64,000 nucleotides of DNA from Sorex araneus (GCF_027595985.1 NC_073303.1:366572636-366636635); one strand, 5' to 3'. Positions 46,580 through 60,900 are shown, counted from the first letter of the stretch. Notes: generated by a model from the sequence alone, not told the origin. A program made the numbers and translations.

Positions 46580-49500
46580 AATATTTCTTTATTTGAATAG
46601 GTCAATGTCATTTTTTAAATTTCATCTAGCATCAAGTGACAACCAGAAACAAAAAGCAACAATACTTGACAAAAATGTTATCAAACTGAAATAAACGATG
46701 GCTAGAAAACTTTTAGACTTAAAAGAATTATACTAAACAGGCAACATACAGATCTGAAAAGTTGCAAGTGGTGATTTTACATTAGCTCCCATAAATAAAA
46801 GCATCTTCAACAGAATTATTTGTTTACCACCGGCTTGCAATGAGCACGCAGACAGGAAAAGATCATCACGTCTGGATATTCACAATTAGTATTTGTTTTG
46901 TTACATATAAAGATTGTATTTCTGCAATGCGGTGTGTCAGGCGATCCCTTATTCAAGTAATTTGTTTTCCCCGAGTTATCAAAAAGTACAAGTGTCTGAG
47001 ATAAAAATGTCACCAGAGTCCCCATCAGGGAAGCAGGCCTGGAGATGGGTGTTGTCAGATGGGCGTTGTTTCAGGGCCACAAGCTGGAGTCTGTCAGTCT
47101 CAAGCCATCAGCTGGATTCCCAGGAACTACAGGTGGAGGATCTAGGTTTGTCTGCAGTCGCTGAGGAAGCCGGAGTCTCGCCCAAGGAACTCGGAACGTA
47201 CCGTGAGCGGGGCCGTCGGTGTCCTCTGTAGCGAGTGACGCTCTTCACTACGCTCTCAGCTTGGCGTGACGCCAACACAAAACCCTTCTTTTCTTCACCC
47301 CCTCATCTCAGTAGTTCTCCAAACAGCCTGGGGCTCCCCGGCGCCCCGCAGACGTAGGCATTCTGAAGCCCCCAACACGTCCCCGTCTGAGCTCTGATCA
47401 GGCAGTATGCGATGGCACCCCGGAACCTGTGTTCTTCGTTCTTGTTTTGGGGCCACCCAGGCGGTGTCCAGGGCCCACTCCGGGCTCTGCACTGCACTCA
47501 GGGATCACTCGACAGTGCTCGGGGGACCCTAAGGGATGCAGGGGTCAAACCCGGGCCAGCTGTGTGCAAGGCAGACATCCCCTCTGCTGTTTTATCTGGC
47601 CCCTGGAACCCGAATGCTTAACAACCCTTCACCGAGAGAAACCGATTCCTCCAGTACAAAGCAACACATACGGTTCACGGTGTGTGGCTTCAGAGTGAAG
47701 TTTTAAACTGCCTAAAACACTTAAAACAATTAGAACACAAATAGGTACATTAGAGAACCATATTAGCCACTAGGTAATTACATTTTTCTTGAAAGTTGGC
47801 ATCATACACACGGTGACTTACACTAAAGATTTAAAATCAATTTCTGTTGTAATCCAAGGCACCCGTAGAATACTTGCTGGTGTGAGGAAAGTTAACAAAT
47901 TCGATCATAGAAAGAGTGTAGGAACGGCAGAATTCTGGCAGTGATTTGATTTTTCCACAGAACGAACATTATTCTTTCAAAATGAAGGGCAAGTCAATGA
48001 TTCTGAGGAAAAGAAACAGAACTCCGAAGCCTATGCTCAACCCCACCCCGTGCAAACTTCTTCTTCTGCCCGAGTGAAGAGGAGAGCTCGGGGTGTGTGC
48101 TCCTTCCCAACTGCTGCCTCCACACGCATCGGGCCCCCGAACTAGCCTGCACCTCGCCCACGGCACAGCTCTGCCGCCTCCGTCAGTGCCACCATGACCG
48201 GCTCTACCGCGGGGATGTGCAGCCTCTTACAGCGGGAGCATTTCCTAAGTTTCGCAGCCTGAGTTCACACAGTGCTCTGAAGGTGACCCCCCCGCCCCCG
48301 GCCCCTGGCTTCCTCCCCCCGAAAAGAGTAAACTCTGTGGTGATGTTGTTGTCTCTGAAACACGAGCCTCCAAATGTCAGCATGGCAGAGGTGACATTTT
48401 GAGGCGTTCTCTACGGGTCCAAGCAGGACAGCGTGCGCCCGAAGTTCCCGGGGGTGAGCAGAGTCTGCACAGGCTGCAGTTAGCTCAATCTGTAAAGGGT
48501 ATCGGAGAGCAAACTTAGGAAGGCGTGGGAGAACAGTTTATGGAAAAAGACATCATTCTGGACTCTAGGCAATGGAAGACGACCACGTCAGCTGAAAGAG
48601 CACCTTGTAGCCAGCATGAAGGAATCCGCAGCAACGGTGCCGACCAGCGGAGCTGTACTTACTAAGGAATGGCACTCCGAGCCCGGCTTTCTGACACGCC
48701 ACACAAGGACGGCAGCCGGTCCTCCAGCTGGACACCACAGGCCAAGCTGACCAGCACGCACTGCACAGCTTCCTTCCTTCGGGCATTGAGAGAAGTTCAA
48801 AGTCCTGACCTTATGTATCAAATTCTGCCTTCAACGTTTTTAATGCTGCTTTGACTATTGCCTCTTTGATGCTGACAGCTGCAGTCACAGGCTGAGGCGA
48901 CAGGAAATGAAGGAGGGACCCGTGGAAGGCTGCAATGCCCCCTCAGAACACACGCTCTGAGAACTGGTGTGATGCTCAGGCGGGAGAAACAGGCTTGCAA
49001 AGACGCACTCGAAAGTGGTTTCCCAGGTCCTGAATAGACCTGCTGGAACCAGGACACCCGAGGCTGGGAGACCCGCACAGGGCAGAGAGCACAGCGCCCA
49101 GAAAAGCCTTTCTCAGAGGAACGCCGGAAAGGTTTCTCAGGCGAGGAGCAGCTCGAAGCTTCCTCCCCACAATTCCTTCACAAGTGAAATACAGCACTGA
49201 TGACCAGGGAGGGGGAAATGCGCCCAGGAACCTGAAGAAGAATTCTCCACAGCCTGCGGCTCCCAGGCAAAACAGTCTCAGGTTTCAGACGGGAAGAGCA
49301 GGAAACCCTGACCTTTGAAAGACACTCTGATGGGGGTTCTGGACTAGACATCACACTTCCAGGGGCCAGACGGCGAGCGTGCTCCTGTTAAGTAGAAACC
49401 GCCCACCCCTGTGAGCTGGATGACCTCTGACAGCCAAGGGCTGCCCTCACTGTTTTCTTTATCAATATTATTTTCAATGGCTGAATTCTACTGGCCGGAA

Positions 49501-49705
49501 ATTCACTTACATTTAAATACATTTATGTACTATACACAAATTTACATGTGGTTGTCTTTAAGGTTTATTCTTACTTCAAATCAGTGTTTCAACAGTTATT
49601 TTATACAAGATGTAATAATTTAGACTATGAAGCCATTTAGATACTTCAATTCCCTCACAAGACATTTTGTACATACATACGTGGTACACATTATGAAAAC
49701 TGTGG
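46580..49705 (-). other. LMAN1: Probable long LMAN1 3' UTR
   Basis: SINE-poor, single-copy-looking DNA after the LMAN1 stop, with one SINE at 47445-47605. AATAAA reads on the minus strand at 49569-49564 (proximal, about 140 nt after the stop) and at 46593-46588 (distal, 3.1 kb). I recall two human LMAN1 mRNA sizes, which would fit alternative polyadenylation. Inferred. Confidence 0.45.
47445..47605 (-). repeat. SINE, minus orientation, diverged
   Basis: 'ttggggccacccaggcggtgtccaggg' to 'ctgctgttttatctggcccc'. Confidence 0.75.
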
Positions 49706-49742
49706 TCAAAAGAATTTTTTGGCAGCTGCTTCTTGCTGAGTC
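49706..49742 (-). CDS. LMAN1: LMAN1 last coding exon (13)
   Basis: 37 bp: TQQEAAAKKFF and stop. Acceptor CTGTAG|GACTC. Carries the KKFF sorting signal. Human has Ser where Thr stands here. Confidence 0.95.
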
Positions 49743-52700
49743 CTACAGAGAGAGAGAGGGAAAAAACAACCCTGAAAGTTGTCCTCATATTCCAGCAACG
49801 GGATCGCTTGAAATGAACAGGATGAGCTCTGTGATGTATGAAACACTGTCCTACACTGTTCTCCCAGCTCTGCGTGGAGTCTGCGTTGTGCAAACCTAAC
49901 TTTATAGGTCCCCAGAGTCCTACGTGGACGGCTACCACCCCTCGGAGCACTGCAAGGTAAGCCCGTGCTGACAAGGCTGCACCGAGTTTCAGGAGACACT
50001 TACCTATACATGATATAACCAATGAATAACATCGTCTGTACCACTACAAAAATGACAAAGTGCATCGTTGACAAACAGGATGGAAACGGTGGAAGTTCCG
50101 GGCATTTGGGCCTTTCATTTGCTGGCTGTAATGCAAAGGACGTTGGATTACACCCAAATACACATTCGGTGACACTTGGAGACATATCCTATTACTCTTA
50201 GTCAAGTACAGATTTAAGACACGATTGCAAAAAAATAAAAAATAAAAAAAAACAATAGCAAGACCTTCACCAGACTCAGGGGTGGCCGACGGTGCACACA
50301 CGGGTATGTTCCCACTCATCCCTCCACCCATCTTTCAGCCCCGTGACTGTCGCCGTCTATGGCCTTGGAGGACCGGCCCCGAGGGCAGCCGTGTCTCGCA
50401 GGAGCAGACCATCAGTAATCACCCCGGGCATGTGACTGAGGTGCTGAAGGGGATTCTGGTATCTGCGCCCAACTCTGTCTCTTCTCCCAGTAAAGCTTTG
50501 ACTCCGTCAACTACCTTTCCGCTCGGGGGAGGTGTGACGACGTTCCTTCTCCTGCCTGGCGCTGCCAGTCAGAGGGCCGGGCTCTGTCCGTTCCTTCTCT
50601 GTGCGGGTGGGCACTCACCTAGTGCCTGTGCTTGACTTCCCAGCTGGCCCAGTGCAACGGTTTTATTTTTTAAAATTTCTAGGCCACACCCAGCCTGCTC
50701 AGGGCTTACTCCTGGCTCTGTGCTCAGGGATCACTGCTGATGGGCTCAGGGGATCACAGGGGACGCTGGGGACGGAACCCAGGTCAGCCATGGGCGAGGC
50801 AAGTGCCTGATCTACTAACAATCACTCTGGCCCTGCAGTGGTTTTTTAAATTAACTTTTGGTTTGGTTTGTGGTTTGGGGGCCACGCCCAGCGGTGCTCC
50901 GGGCTTCTTCCTGGCAGTGCTCGGGAACCCTACGCAGTACTGGGGACTGAACCCGTGTCTGCCTGACAGGGCCCCAGCCAGATTTTTAAAAATAAAACTT
51001 ACGGAGTAGAGCCTAGAATTTCCCAAGTCTGGGATAATGCTAAGGCCACCAACTGGAATAGCAAGTCATGACAAAAAGAAAAATGTCTATCCCAGAGGCT
51101 GTGGAAACCTCCCCGGTGGACACGTGCACTTGGGTCCTGAGGCCGCGAACACGAGCCTGGGCCCCGGGCGACCGCTCTGGGCAGAGAGGGTCCTTCTGTC
51201 CCGGGCGGCAGGGAGGGGGGCTCACCGCTGAGCGCTGCACCAGGTGGTCGATGTCCCGTTTCACGACGTGGAGGTGCTCCTTGATGTCATTGAAGTGCTG
51301 TGTGCTCTCGTACACGGCCCCCGCGGACCCGGGGTGCTGGACGCCGCTCACCAGCCTGACCGTCTCGCTCATGGAATTCCTGCAACAGCACCGTTCTTTA
51401 GACAGAGCTGGGCGCTTGCAGCCCCGGCGCGGCGGGAGAGCCGCACAGTGCGAGGAGGCAGAGCGCAGAGTTCTAGAGCAATGGCAGGACTCGCTCACAA
51501 CGATTAGAGAAATGACTTGTCCCGCTGAATACTAAGTACCCAAAAAGGTTCTTCCGTGGTATCTGAGTTACACGAGCAATCAAGACACTAAAGCATCCGA
51601 GGATGATCCAAACTGCTTTCTGCTTAATGCTGGTGGTGCTCAGGATTTCCTCCTGGCTCTGTGCTCTGTAGTCACTTCCTGCAGTGAGGGGGACCAGAGT
51701 GGGGTCACCAGCACACAAAGCATGTGCTCAGCTCTCTGCCCCTCTCCGGCTCAAGGCATTTTGTTTTTTAAATCACGTATTTTTGTAGCCTAGGAACACA
51801 GTTCCAGTGGCATTAATGGCTTTAGTTCTGAGGTGCAGTGGTTATGACATCACCACCAAAGTGCCCAGGCTCCGTCACACTGAAAAGCCTTTACAGAAAT
51901 TGAATTCTCTAAGTTCGGGTGATCCGTTTACGCCACTGTTGACAACCAGGGCCGAAGTTAACAGCAATGTGTGGAAAAAAGCTATCCAGCGCAGACTCGG
52001 AACTGCACTCGAGTCTACCTAATACACCAAGCAAGGAGACAGATGCCAGAGCCCGGAACTGCCCCAGCACTCTGCATTTTTTTTCTTTTTGGGTCACAAC
52101 CAGCGATGCACAGGGGTTACTCCTGGCTCTGCACTCAGGAATTACTCCTGGCGGTGCTCAGGGGACCATATGGGATGCTGGGAGTCAAACCTGGGTTGGC
52201 CGCATGTAAGGCAAACGCCCTACCCGCTGTGCTATCGCTCCAGCCCCGCAACCTGCATTCTGGAAGTGGTTCCCTGAGACAAGCTCCTGGCCCCGAGCAA
52301 ATGCCTTCCTTGAGGGCTGGGGCCACACCCGGCTGTGCTCAGGGCTGACTCCTGGCGCATGTGGCAAGGCAGGTACCCTACGCGTATTGCTCTGATGCCC
52401 ATAATCGCCTTCCAAGTAGACAGAGACCGGGTCACTCGACCACCTGCTGACACAGTAAACAGAGACTGGGCCCTGTTCCGAGGCAGGAACTCGCAGGGAC
52501 GCAAACCAAGAGGCTGCAGGGCTCCGTTCATGCAGAGACTCAGCGGTGGGGGCACTGCCCCAATGTCCTGGTCACTCGCACTCTCGTGCGGAAGGACACG
52601 GGGCTCTGTGGGCAAGGGCCTGGGCTGTGCGGGGACACGGCGAGGCAAGAGTGGAAGCAGTGACGCAGAACACCAAGGGCACAGCCCCGGTGGCAGGTCG

Positions 52701-54945
52701 GGTGCTGCCTGCTGGGGAGGGAGCAGAGGGCAGTGCCCGCCCCAGAAAGCCAGGGCTGAGGGCTGACGGGCTCACACCCGGGGCCCAGGAGGAGCAGGGA
52801 ATGTGGCTCAGTGGGGGTGAGGGGGATTACAGCGGTGCAGAGACACAGGGGGTGTGGCTTTAGAACTTCAACTAAAAAGGAAAAACTTAAAAAAAAAGCC
52901 AAAAACAAAACCCGGGTCAATTTAAGGTGGATGCATTGAGCTTGGTTTGACTTACTTGGAGGCAGGGAGGTACTGGGCTACACCAGCAGTGCTCGGGCCT
53001 TACCCATGACAGTGTGCTCAGGGATCATACCCAGGGGTGCGTGGGGAACCGAAAGGGTAGCGGGGATTGAACCAGGGGCAGCTGCATGCAAGGCAAGCGC
53101 CCCACCTGCGGAACCATCTCTCCAGCCCGTGTTTAACTTGGTTTGCAATACGGAATACAAGGAAGTCCTGTTACCGATGGAAGAGGAGGCAGCAGATTAC
53201 GGAGTTAAAGGCACAGACAGAGCATCTCGGAAGCTGAGGAAGAAGCAGGGGTCACGGGCAGACGCTGGACGGCTACTCAGGATGCTGAAATGCTGACAAT
53301 GGAATCTTTGCTCACGAGGGCCTTTCTCCAGGGGGTGAACTACAGGCTCTCCTAAAAGCCTTCCTCAGCTTCTTCAGCAATACGAAAACCGGGAAGACAT
53401 GAACCACCCTTGGCTTTCAAGGACAGCGTTTCCTTACTTTCTCCCCCTGAAGCTTAAGGCTTCAGAAACCGGAGTCCACTTTGGCCCTGAGCTTCCTATA
53501 AGCAGGCTGTCTGTTCTCCCCGGAGACCAGGAGCTCACAGGGACTGCCCCATCCCTGGTGGGCAGACCCACGGCTGACCCGGCAGCATGGCTAGGACTCC
53601 TGAGGTGCCGGAACGCTGCTGTGGAGATGAACATACAGAGCACACAAATGCACCTACACACGCCATCATTCACAGGGGAAAGAAGGGGCCGGAGAAACCC
53701 GTGTGTGCAGGAGAACATGCCAGAACGAGCGGGAAAGCTCTGGAAAGACGGGAAGAACGAGAATGAGGCCGAGTGAGCAATTCTACACGTGAATATGTTA
53801 CGTGTAGCCCTCGCTCTTGGGACTACAGAAATCACATATCCCCCATCGGCTCAAAATACCGCCCAAATCAACTGGATAGAAGACAGTGACAAACTAACAA
53901 GAACGTGGCTTCCTTAATGACGCCTGCTCAGCAGCCCCCGAAGGGCGTGTCCGGAGCGGACAGCGTCAGACCAGAGACAGCCCCCGTACTGGCTCAGGGC
54001 CACACGGGTCAACTCTCTGTTTCGGGGGCTGGAGCGATGGCACAGTGGGGAGGGCGCTTGCCCGGCATGCAGCAGAGTTGGGCTTGATCCCCAGCACCCC
54101 AAACGGCCCCCCAAGCCCCACCAGGAGTGATCTCTAAGCACAGAGCCACGAGCAAGTCCTGAGCACAACCAGGTGTGGCCCCAAACCCCGCCTCCTCCCC
54201 CGCCTCACGAAAAGAAATCTGCCTCTGGTTTTGGTGGCAGGGCTGGAACACGGGCCTCAGGCGTGCCCGACAAGGCCCTGTCCCCCAGCTAGTGCCCCGA
54301 CCAGGTGGACAACGTGAAGTCACCCTATACACACAGTAAATAACCCACTAAAACAAGACGGGGCTGAGAAGCAGGCGCCTCCCCGTGAGGCCGGGGAGAG
54401 GGATGGGGAATGTGCTATTCTGGCCACAGCTGAAGTCGAGGATCAGATCTCAACAGAATTTTCAAACGTATACTCCGTGATCCGATTCCGAAGCGAGATT
54501 AACTATTCATTTAGCACGATAAATATTTCAACTATGGGCTTACAGCTCAAGGTTCATTATAAATATGCCAAAGACCAAGACTGAGAGAAATAACAATTTG
54601 CAGTTACAAATGAGGTGGCTTTAATCCTTTGGTGTTATGGATAATCGTTTTTAATCCAATTCTGTTTCATTTTCTAGTTCCAGAGGACCTAGGAGTCACA
54701 CTGTCATTAGCCAGGGATTGTGCGGGCTGAGGTCATGCCCCAAAGTATCAGCTTATGAAAATGTGACATTTTGGCTTCTTTCTCTTCGCTCTGCTCTGTA
54801 CTGAAAGCTGTGAACCCTTCTGGCAAACTCAACATTCAGTGCTCCAAGGACATAGTAACTCCTCAGTCCCAGCCAATGGAATATGGTAGAAGGTATTTCT
54901 TTCAAAAGAGCTTTATCCAGGTCCCTTTTTTCCCTCCCCTCCTCC

Positions 54946-54983
<38 letters not shown>

Positions 54984-57900
54984 GGAGTCAACAACGCGCG
55001 CGCATGTTGACTCCCATAATAACTGTATAATTTCCCTGAGCTCTCACATCTCGTATGTCATCCACACCCCACATTCCCTCCATGTTTCAGAACCGTAAGA
55101 ACATTTCTAGTTGTAAAGTAACTGGTACAAACCAGCTTTTTTTCAGGACACTAAAACGTTTTGTTTTTTAAAAAAAAATCCTCTAACTTACAACAACGGA
55201 AAAATGTGTATGTTAACAAGCTTGCCCAGCTAAGGAAGCCATCATGCGTTTAGTGAGGAGACCGTCACACAGCCCCTGACGGCACTGTTCTCCCTCTAGC
55301 GGGGGCTCCGGCCACTCCAGGTGATGCTCACCCAGCAGAGCCCAGAGGCACGAAGCTCGGGTGTGGTGATGCACAGCAGCTCGCCCGGGCAGCATGGGGG
55401 ACACACCCAGTGACGTGGGGGGGGCACGTGTGTCACTCAGGAACCAACTCTAGGCCTCATGCACGTTCCCACCTACTACCTCCCGGCCCACCAGACTTTA
55501 CCTCTGAGACTTACTTAATTTCATTGACTTGTCTCAGAATCTCATGCTGAGTGTTGACAATAGTGTCCAGGTTCTGCTGAGAGAGCTGGAGGGCAAACAC
55601 GAGAAAAGCAGTCACTCAGGGAGGGCCCCTTCCCTCCTCCCTCTCCTCCTCAGGGAGGCTCCTTCTCTCCCTCTCCTCAAGAAAGGCTCCCTCTCTCCCT
55701 CTCCTCAAGAGAGGCTCCCTCTCTCCCTCTCCTCCTCAGGGAGGCTCCGTCTCTCCCTCTCCTCCTCAGGGAGGCTCCGTCTCTCCCTCTCCTCCTCAGG
55801 GAGGCTCCGTCTCTCCCTCTCCTCCTCAGGGAGGCTCCCTCTCTCCCTCTCCTCCTCCTCAGGGAGGCTCCCTCTCTCCCTCTCCCTCTCCTCCTCAGGA
55901 AGGCTCCCTCTCTCCCTCTCCCTCTCCTCCTCAGGGAGGCTCCCTCTCTCCCTCTCCCTCTCCTCCTCAGGGAGGCTCCCTCTCTCCCTCTCTTCCTTCT
56001 CAGGGAGGCTCCCTCTCTCCCTCTCCCTCTCCTCCTCAGGGAGGCTCCCTCTCTCCCTCTCTTCCTCCTCAGGGAGGCTCCCTCTCTCCCTCTCCTCCTC
56101 CTCAGGGAGGCTCCCCGCTCTCCCTCTCTTCCTCCTCAGGGAGGCTCCCTCTCTCCCTCTCTTCCTCCTCAGGGAGGCTCCCTCTCTCCCTCTCCTCCTC
56201 CTCAGGGAGGCTCCCTCTCTCCCTCTCCTCCTCCTCAGGGAGGCTCCCTCTCTCCCTCTCCCTCTCCTCCTCAGGGAGGCTCCCTCTCTCCCTCTTTTCC
56301 TCCTCAGGGAGGCTCCCTCTCTCCCTCTCCCTCTCCTCCTCAGGGAGGCTCCCTCTCTCCCTCTCCTCCTCAGGGAGGCTCCCTCTCTCCCTCTCCTCCT
56401 CCTCAGGGAGGCTCCCTCTCTCCCTCTCCTTCTCCTCCTCAGGGAGGCTCCCGCTCTCCCTCTCCTCCTCCTCAGGGAGGCTCCCTCTCTCCCTCTCCTT
56501 CTCCTCCTCAGGGAGGCTCCCGCTCTCCCTCTCCTCCTCCTCAGGGAGGCTCCCTCTCTCCCTCTCCTTCTCCTCCTCAGGAGGCTCCCGCTCTCCCTCT
56601 CCTCCTCCTCAGGGAGGCTCCCTCTCTCCCTCTCCTCCTCCTCCTCAGGGAGGCTCCCTCTCTCCCTCTCCTTCTCCTCCTCAGGAGGCTCCCGCTCTCC
56701 CTCTCCTCCTCCTCAGGGAGGCTCCCTCTCTCCCTCTCCTTCTCCTCCTCAGGGAGGCTCCCTCTCTCCCTCTCCTCCTCCTCAGGGAGGCTCCCTCTCT
56801 CCCTCTCCTCCTCCTCAGGGAGGCTCCCTCTCTCCCTCTCCTTCTCCTCCTCAGGGAGGCTCCCAGTCCCTCTCCCTTTGCGCCCGCGCACCTGGCCAGG
56901 CTGCCCCGCGACTGTTCCTCTCTTGGAGATCTCCTCTGTCAGGGAAGAGACGTATCTTCTCTGCTCGTCGAGAATCATGTCCAGCTGCCGGTTCAGCTGC
57001 TTGATCTCAAGGTGAATCCGATTCTGTCCTTCAAAGACTTGCCTGAGCTCCCGGTCTCCCACGGACTCGAATATTTCCTCTGCTGAAGTGAGAATGCCAA
57101 ATGACACTGATCAGAAGGCTGGACCAAGAGGACGCGGGTGAGGCGCTCGCCTTGCCTCCTGCCCGTCCCCGGAGCACCTCCAGGGTCATTCCTGAGCACC
57201 CAAAATCAGATCTTTACAATCATCTACATGGACGTTGATTCTGAGTGACCATGCGTGACCCAAGTGCCACCGTGCAATGGAATGTCTCCCTCACAGCGGT
57301 CACCTCCCAGTCAGCACTCAGGTGACTTAACTCAAGAGTGACCAAATCACTCACTACTGGCTTTTGCCCTCTCTGGTGACTAAAGAGGTCTGGCTCCTGT
57401 CACCTCAGTGCTCTTCTCTGTGGGCTTCTCCTTCCGGGACAGGCAGACCCGACCTCTAGCACAGACCAGGGATGTGGGTGTCCTGAGGGGTGGGGGAGGC
57501 AGGGCTTGACTTGAAGAGGAATTGAGAGGCTGTGGAGCAAGTACAGAGGGGAGGGCTGGCCTTGCACTCGGCTGACCCACACGCAGTCCCTGGCATCCCT
57601 GACTGAGGTCCCCTTAGCACTGCCAGGAGCGAACCCCGAGTGCAGAGCCAGGAGTAACCCCTGGGCATTGCTCGGTGTGGCCCCAAAACAAAACAAAGTT
57701 TGAATGTTTAAAGCACCAAGTCTGGGCTGTCACTCTTCAGGGGGAAGGAGGGAGAGGATTATTTCTGCGAGCTCTCCTGAGCGCCGGTGTCTCTTCCAAG
57801 GTGGGCCGCGCCCGGCGGCAGGGGCGGGGTGGGGCGGGGTGGGCTGAGCGCCCTGTGGCCCTGTGGTCTGCACGTCGTGCCTCGTGCCTGGGCGTCACTG

Positions 57901-60900
57901 CAGCTGTGGGCGGCATCGCATATGGCCTGGACACTGCGTGGCACCGGGGGCCACCGCAAGGCGGGGGCAGAGCTCGGACCCTTCTCTCTGCGGTCAGGTC
58001 TCGTGAGCCAAGGGACGCCTGTCCCCGAGGGCCCCGCCCTGCAGTGCCACCAGGCCACAGGCCGCCCCGTTCTCACAGCACGGACCGTCCCTGGCCGTGG
58101 AAGACCTGCCACGATGGGGGGTGGGCCGGGGTGACTCACCGGGCTGGCCCTGCAGGTCCGGGTGGTCCTTCTGGAACTCCTCCTTCTTTTTATCCAACTC
58201 CTGCTGGAAGTGCTCGAATTCCTCCTGGTACTTTTCCTTCTCTTTCTCTGAAATTTCTTTATCTGCCGTAGGCTTTTTTTGGGGTTGCATAGATGGTTAA
58301 AACAACCCGGGAGAGAAAACACTGAGCTCAGTCTGCTCCCCGCCGGCGGGCCCCGGGAGTGCTCCCTCCGCCCAGGCCCAGGCGCGGCCTCCCGGGCGCC
58401 ACCGCCCACGGAAACCGCGCGCCCACCAACCCTCCTGGGGCAGCCCTTACCGGCTCCTTCCCAGGCTCCGTCAGTTGGAAAGTCAGGAAAGAAAGGACAT
58501 CGTGGTCATCTGAAAGGCGAAGAACAAAGTCAGAGGCTGGGGGTCGTGAATCAGAGCCCCCCACCGCCTCGGGAATAACCTAGGGAGGCTCGAGTTTGCT
58601 GACAATGATGATGCGCTTCAGATTCAGAGGGAAAAAGCCCTGGGTTGATGTCAAACATCAGCTAAGCTTCACTGTAAAATCCTCAGTTAGAACACTCAGC
58701 TGCGCTCAGGTACTGCAATAAACAGCTGATTAAGCAAAGAGCAGACAACTGAGGGTTCAAAACCAGCCTAAACCCCCAATCCCAGCAGCAAGATGCTCCC
58801 AGACCACCCGTAAATCTTCTTCACAGAATATACCTGCAATCCAATAAAGGGAAATTCTGTGCTTCATGTATTCTTCCACCTTTGTTCCTTTTTCAGCACT
58901 CAGTATTCTCTGCCTTTCTTTCTTTCCTTCCTTCTTCCTTGCTGTGATGGTACTCTGGGCCTCTCACACATAAAGCATGTACCTAACCACTGAGCCACCT
59001 CTCTGGCCCTTTGTCTTTTGTGCTACGTACATGTCTCTCCCTTCTCTACGCTACTGTGAAGGTCATGACTTATCCAGGCTGTCCTGCCACCACTGGCAGA
59101 ACCTACACACCCAAAGTGACCCACTCCATATGTTTATCAACACACCAGCCACGTCTGCCTCTCTCACACAGCAGATACTAAAGGTTTGATCTAAGTGCAC
59201 ATAAAAAAAGAAGAAAAAGTCAATTTCAAGCTTCTTAAGCTGAAAACGGGGATCGATAGCTCCGATCTCAGTACTGAAATAAAATGCCCAGCCAGCTCGC
59301 ACAGCCACAGAGCTAGAGCAATGTACTCTGCCCGAACTGAAGGAGGGCCAGTCGAACTCAGGAGGAAATGAACTTAGTGGAGGTGAGGTCACGTTCAGAA
59401 CTGACGCCGGGCAAGCGAGGACAAAGCACCCAGGACACCAGAGCAGGTCCTGGTGTCTAGAGAAAAAAGACTAACTGTATCTTGTTTAAAATTTAGTCCC
59501 TCCAACCAATCTCAGAGGAAACTTTTTTTATACAGATATATATAAAAGCACACAAGGCTCAACCTTTAACAACACGTTAGTGATCTCTTATGAAGGGCTT
59601 AATGGCCCCTGGGTGAAATACAACAACCTTCACACTCTTTCCTCTAAGGATACTTTTTTGTAACATTTTCAGCGGCTTTTCATAACAAACAATACAAAAT
59701 ATATTATTTCGGTTCTGCACTGGGGCAGGGGTTGGGGCTCGGGATGGAAACATCCGAAATACAGTGGTGGGAAGGTGTCATGGTGTGGGATTGGTGTCTG
59801 AATACTAAAGGTAATCAAATATTGTGAACTAAAATCTATAAAATAAAAAATTTTTTAAAATTTTAGCCCTTCATAGTATTTCCTCAGGTGACCAAATCCT
59901 TGCCCCGACCTGGTGGCTCCCGGGGCCTCAAACACGAGTCCCCTTGAACAGCCGCGCTGTCACTGCACCTGAGCCTCCCTCGTGGTGAGACCGTGGCTTC
60001 CACCTGCCACTCTGCTCCCCGAGACCCCCGAGGGCACCGCGATCCCTTTCTGCCCCTTAGTGTCCTCGGGTCCCTGCTCTACTCCACTCAGCAGTGGGGA
60101 CCACGCGGCCCGAGGGCTGGAGGCGGCTGTGGAATCTGGGCGTCTGCCTGGTGCGAGCTGTGTCAGACACAGGGGCTTCTCCCGGCTTCCCGCGGCCCCA
60201 GGCTAGAGCGGCCCCGCCCCGATCTATCCTCCTCCCTGTCGCCGTCCTCGTCCCTGTAGGAGAGACTGCTCCAATTCCACCCAGGCTGCAGCCTGATGCC
60301 AGACTCCAGCCTTCCCGCGCCGTGGCCCCCGTTTCTTTATCTGCTCCTTTGCTGTGGGGCAGGTGGGCCAGTTCCTGCATGACCTGAAGTCCGTCCGCTT
60401 CCCCGTGACACAGCAGCCCGACACTGCCACAGAGACGAGTGTGTGCAGCCCGTCACTCCCCTGTGTGCACGGCTCAGGAGGCTCACGGGAATCAGAAAGG
60501 TGGCCCCAGCAAAACGACCCCGGGAGCGGGAGGGAGGAAGGCCTTACCTGCAAGACCCCCCGTGGCAGCAGAGATTCCAAAGTGCCCTTGTGCCGGGACG
60601 ACCATATTTTCCACCTTGGCACAAAATTCGTAATCGTTCTTGTCTGGCGTGAAGCCGTTGTTGATCATCACCTACGGGACAACGGCAGCTGCGGTTTTAC
60701 CACAGACACTGTGAAGCCTCTTCCGGACCCACCAAGTCTGAGCCCACGGGAGTTGATCGTCCCCACGGCCAATCATGTGTCCCAGGGCCGCCCGCAAGGG
60801 TTTGGCTCTTGCATCATTTCGCACAAAACGTCACTTCAGAACACAGTTTTGGCCCTACTATGTGTGGACAGCTTATGGAGGAAACCCTGTTCCCCTTATT

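Noticed and set aside
55529-57004. 491-codon plus-strand open frame (Ser/Leu/Arg-rich repeats)
   Set aside because: It is the reading of the intron 9 minisatellite; it overlaps LMAN1 exons 9 and 10 antisense and has no domain.
56577-57107. 176-codon minus frame running from LMAN1 exon 9 into repeats
   Set aside because: Exon 9 is real but the frame past the GTGCGC donor is intron; exon 10 joins in phase.
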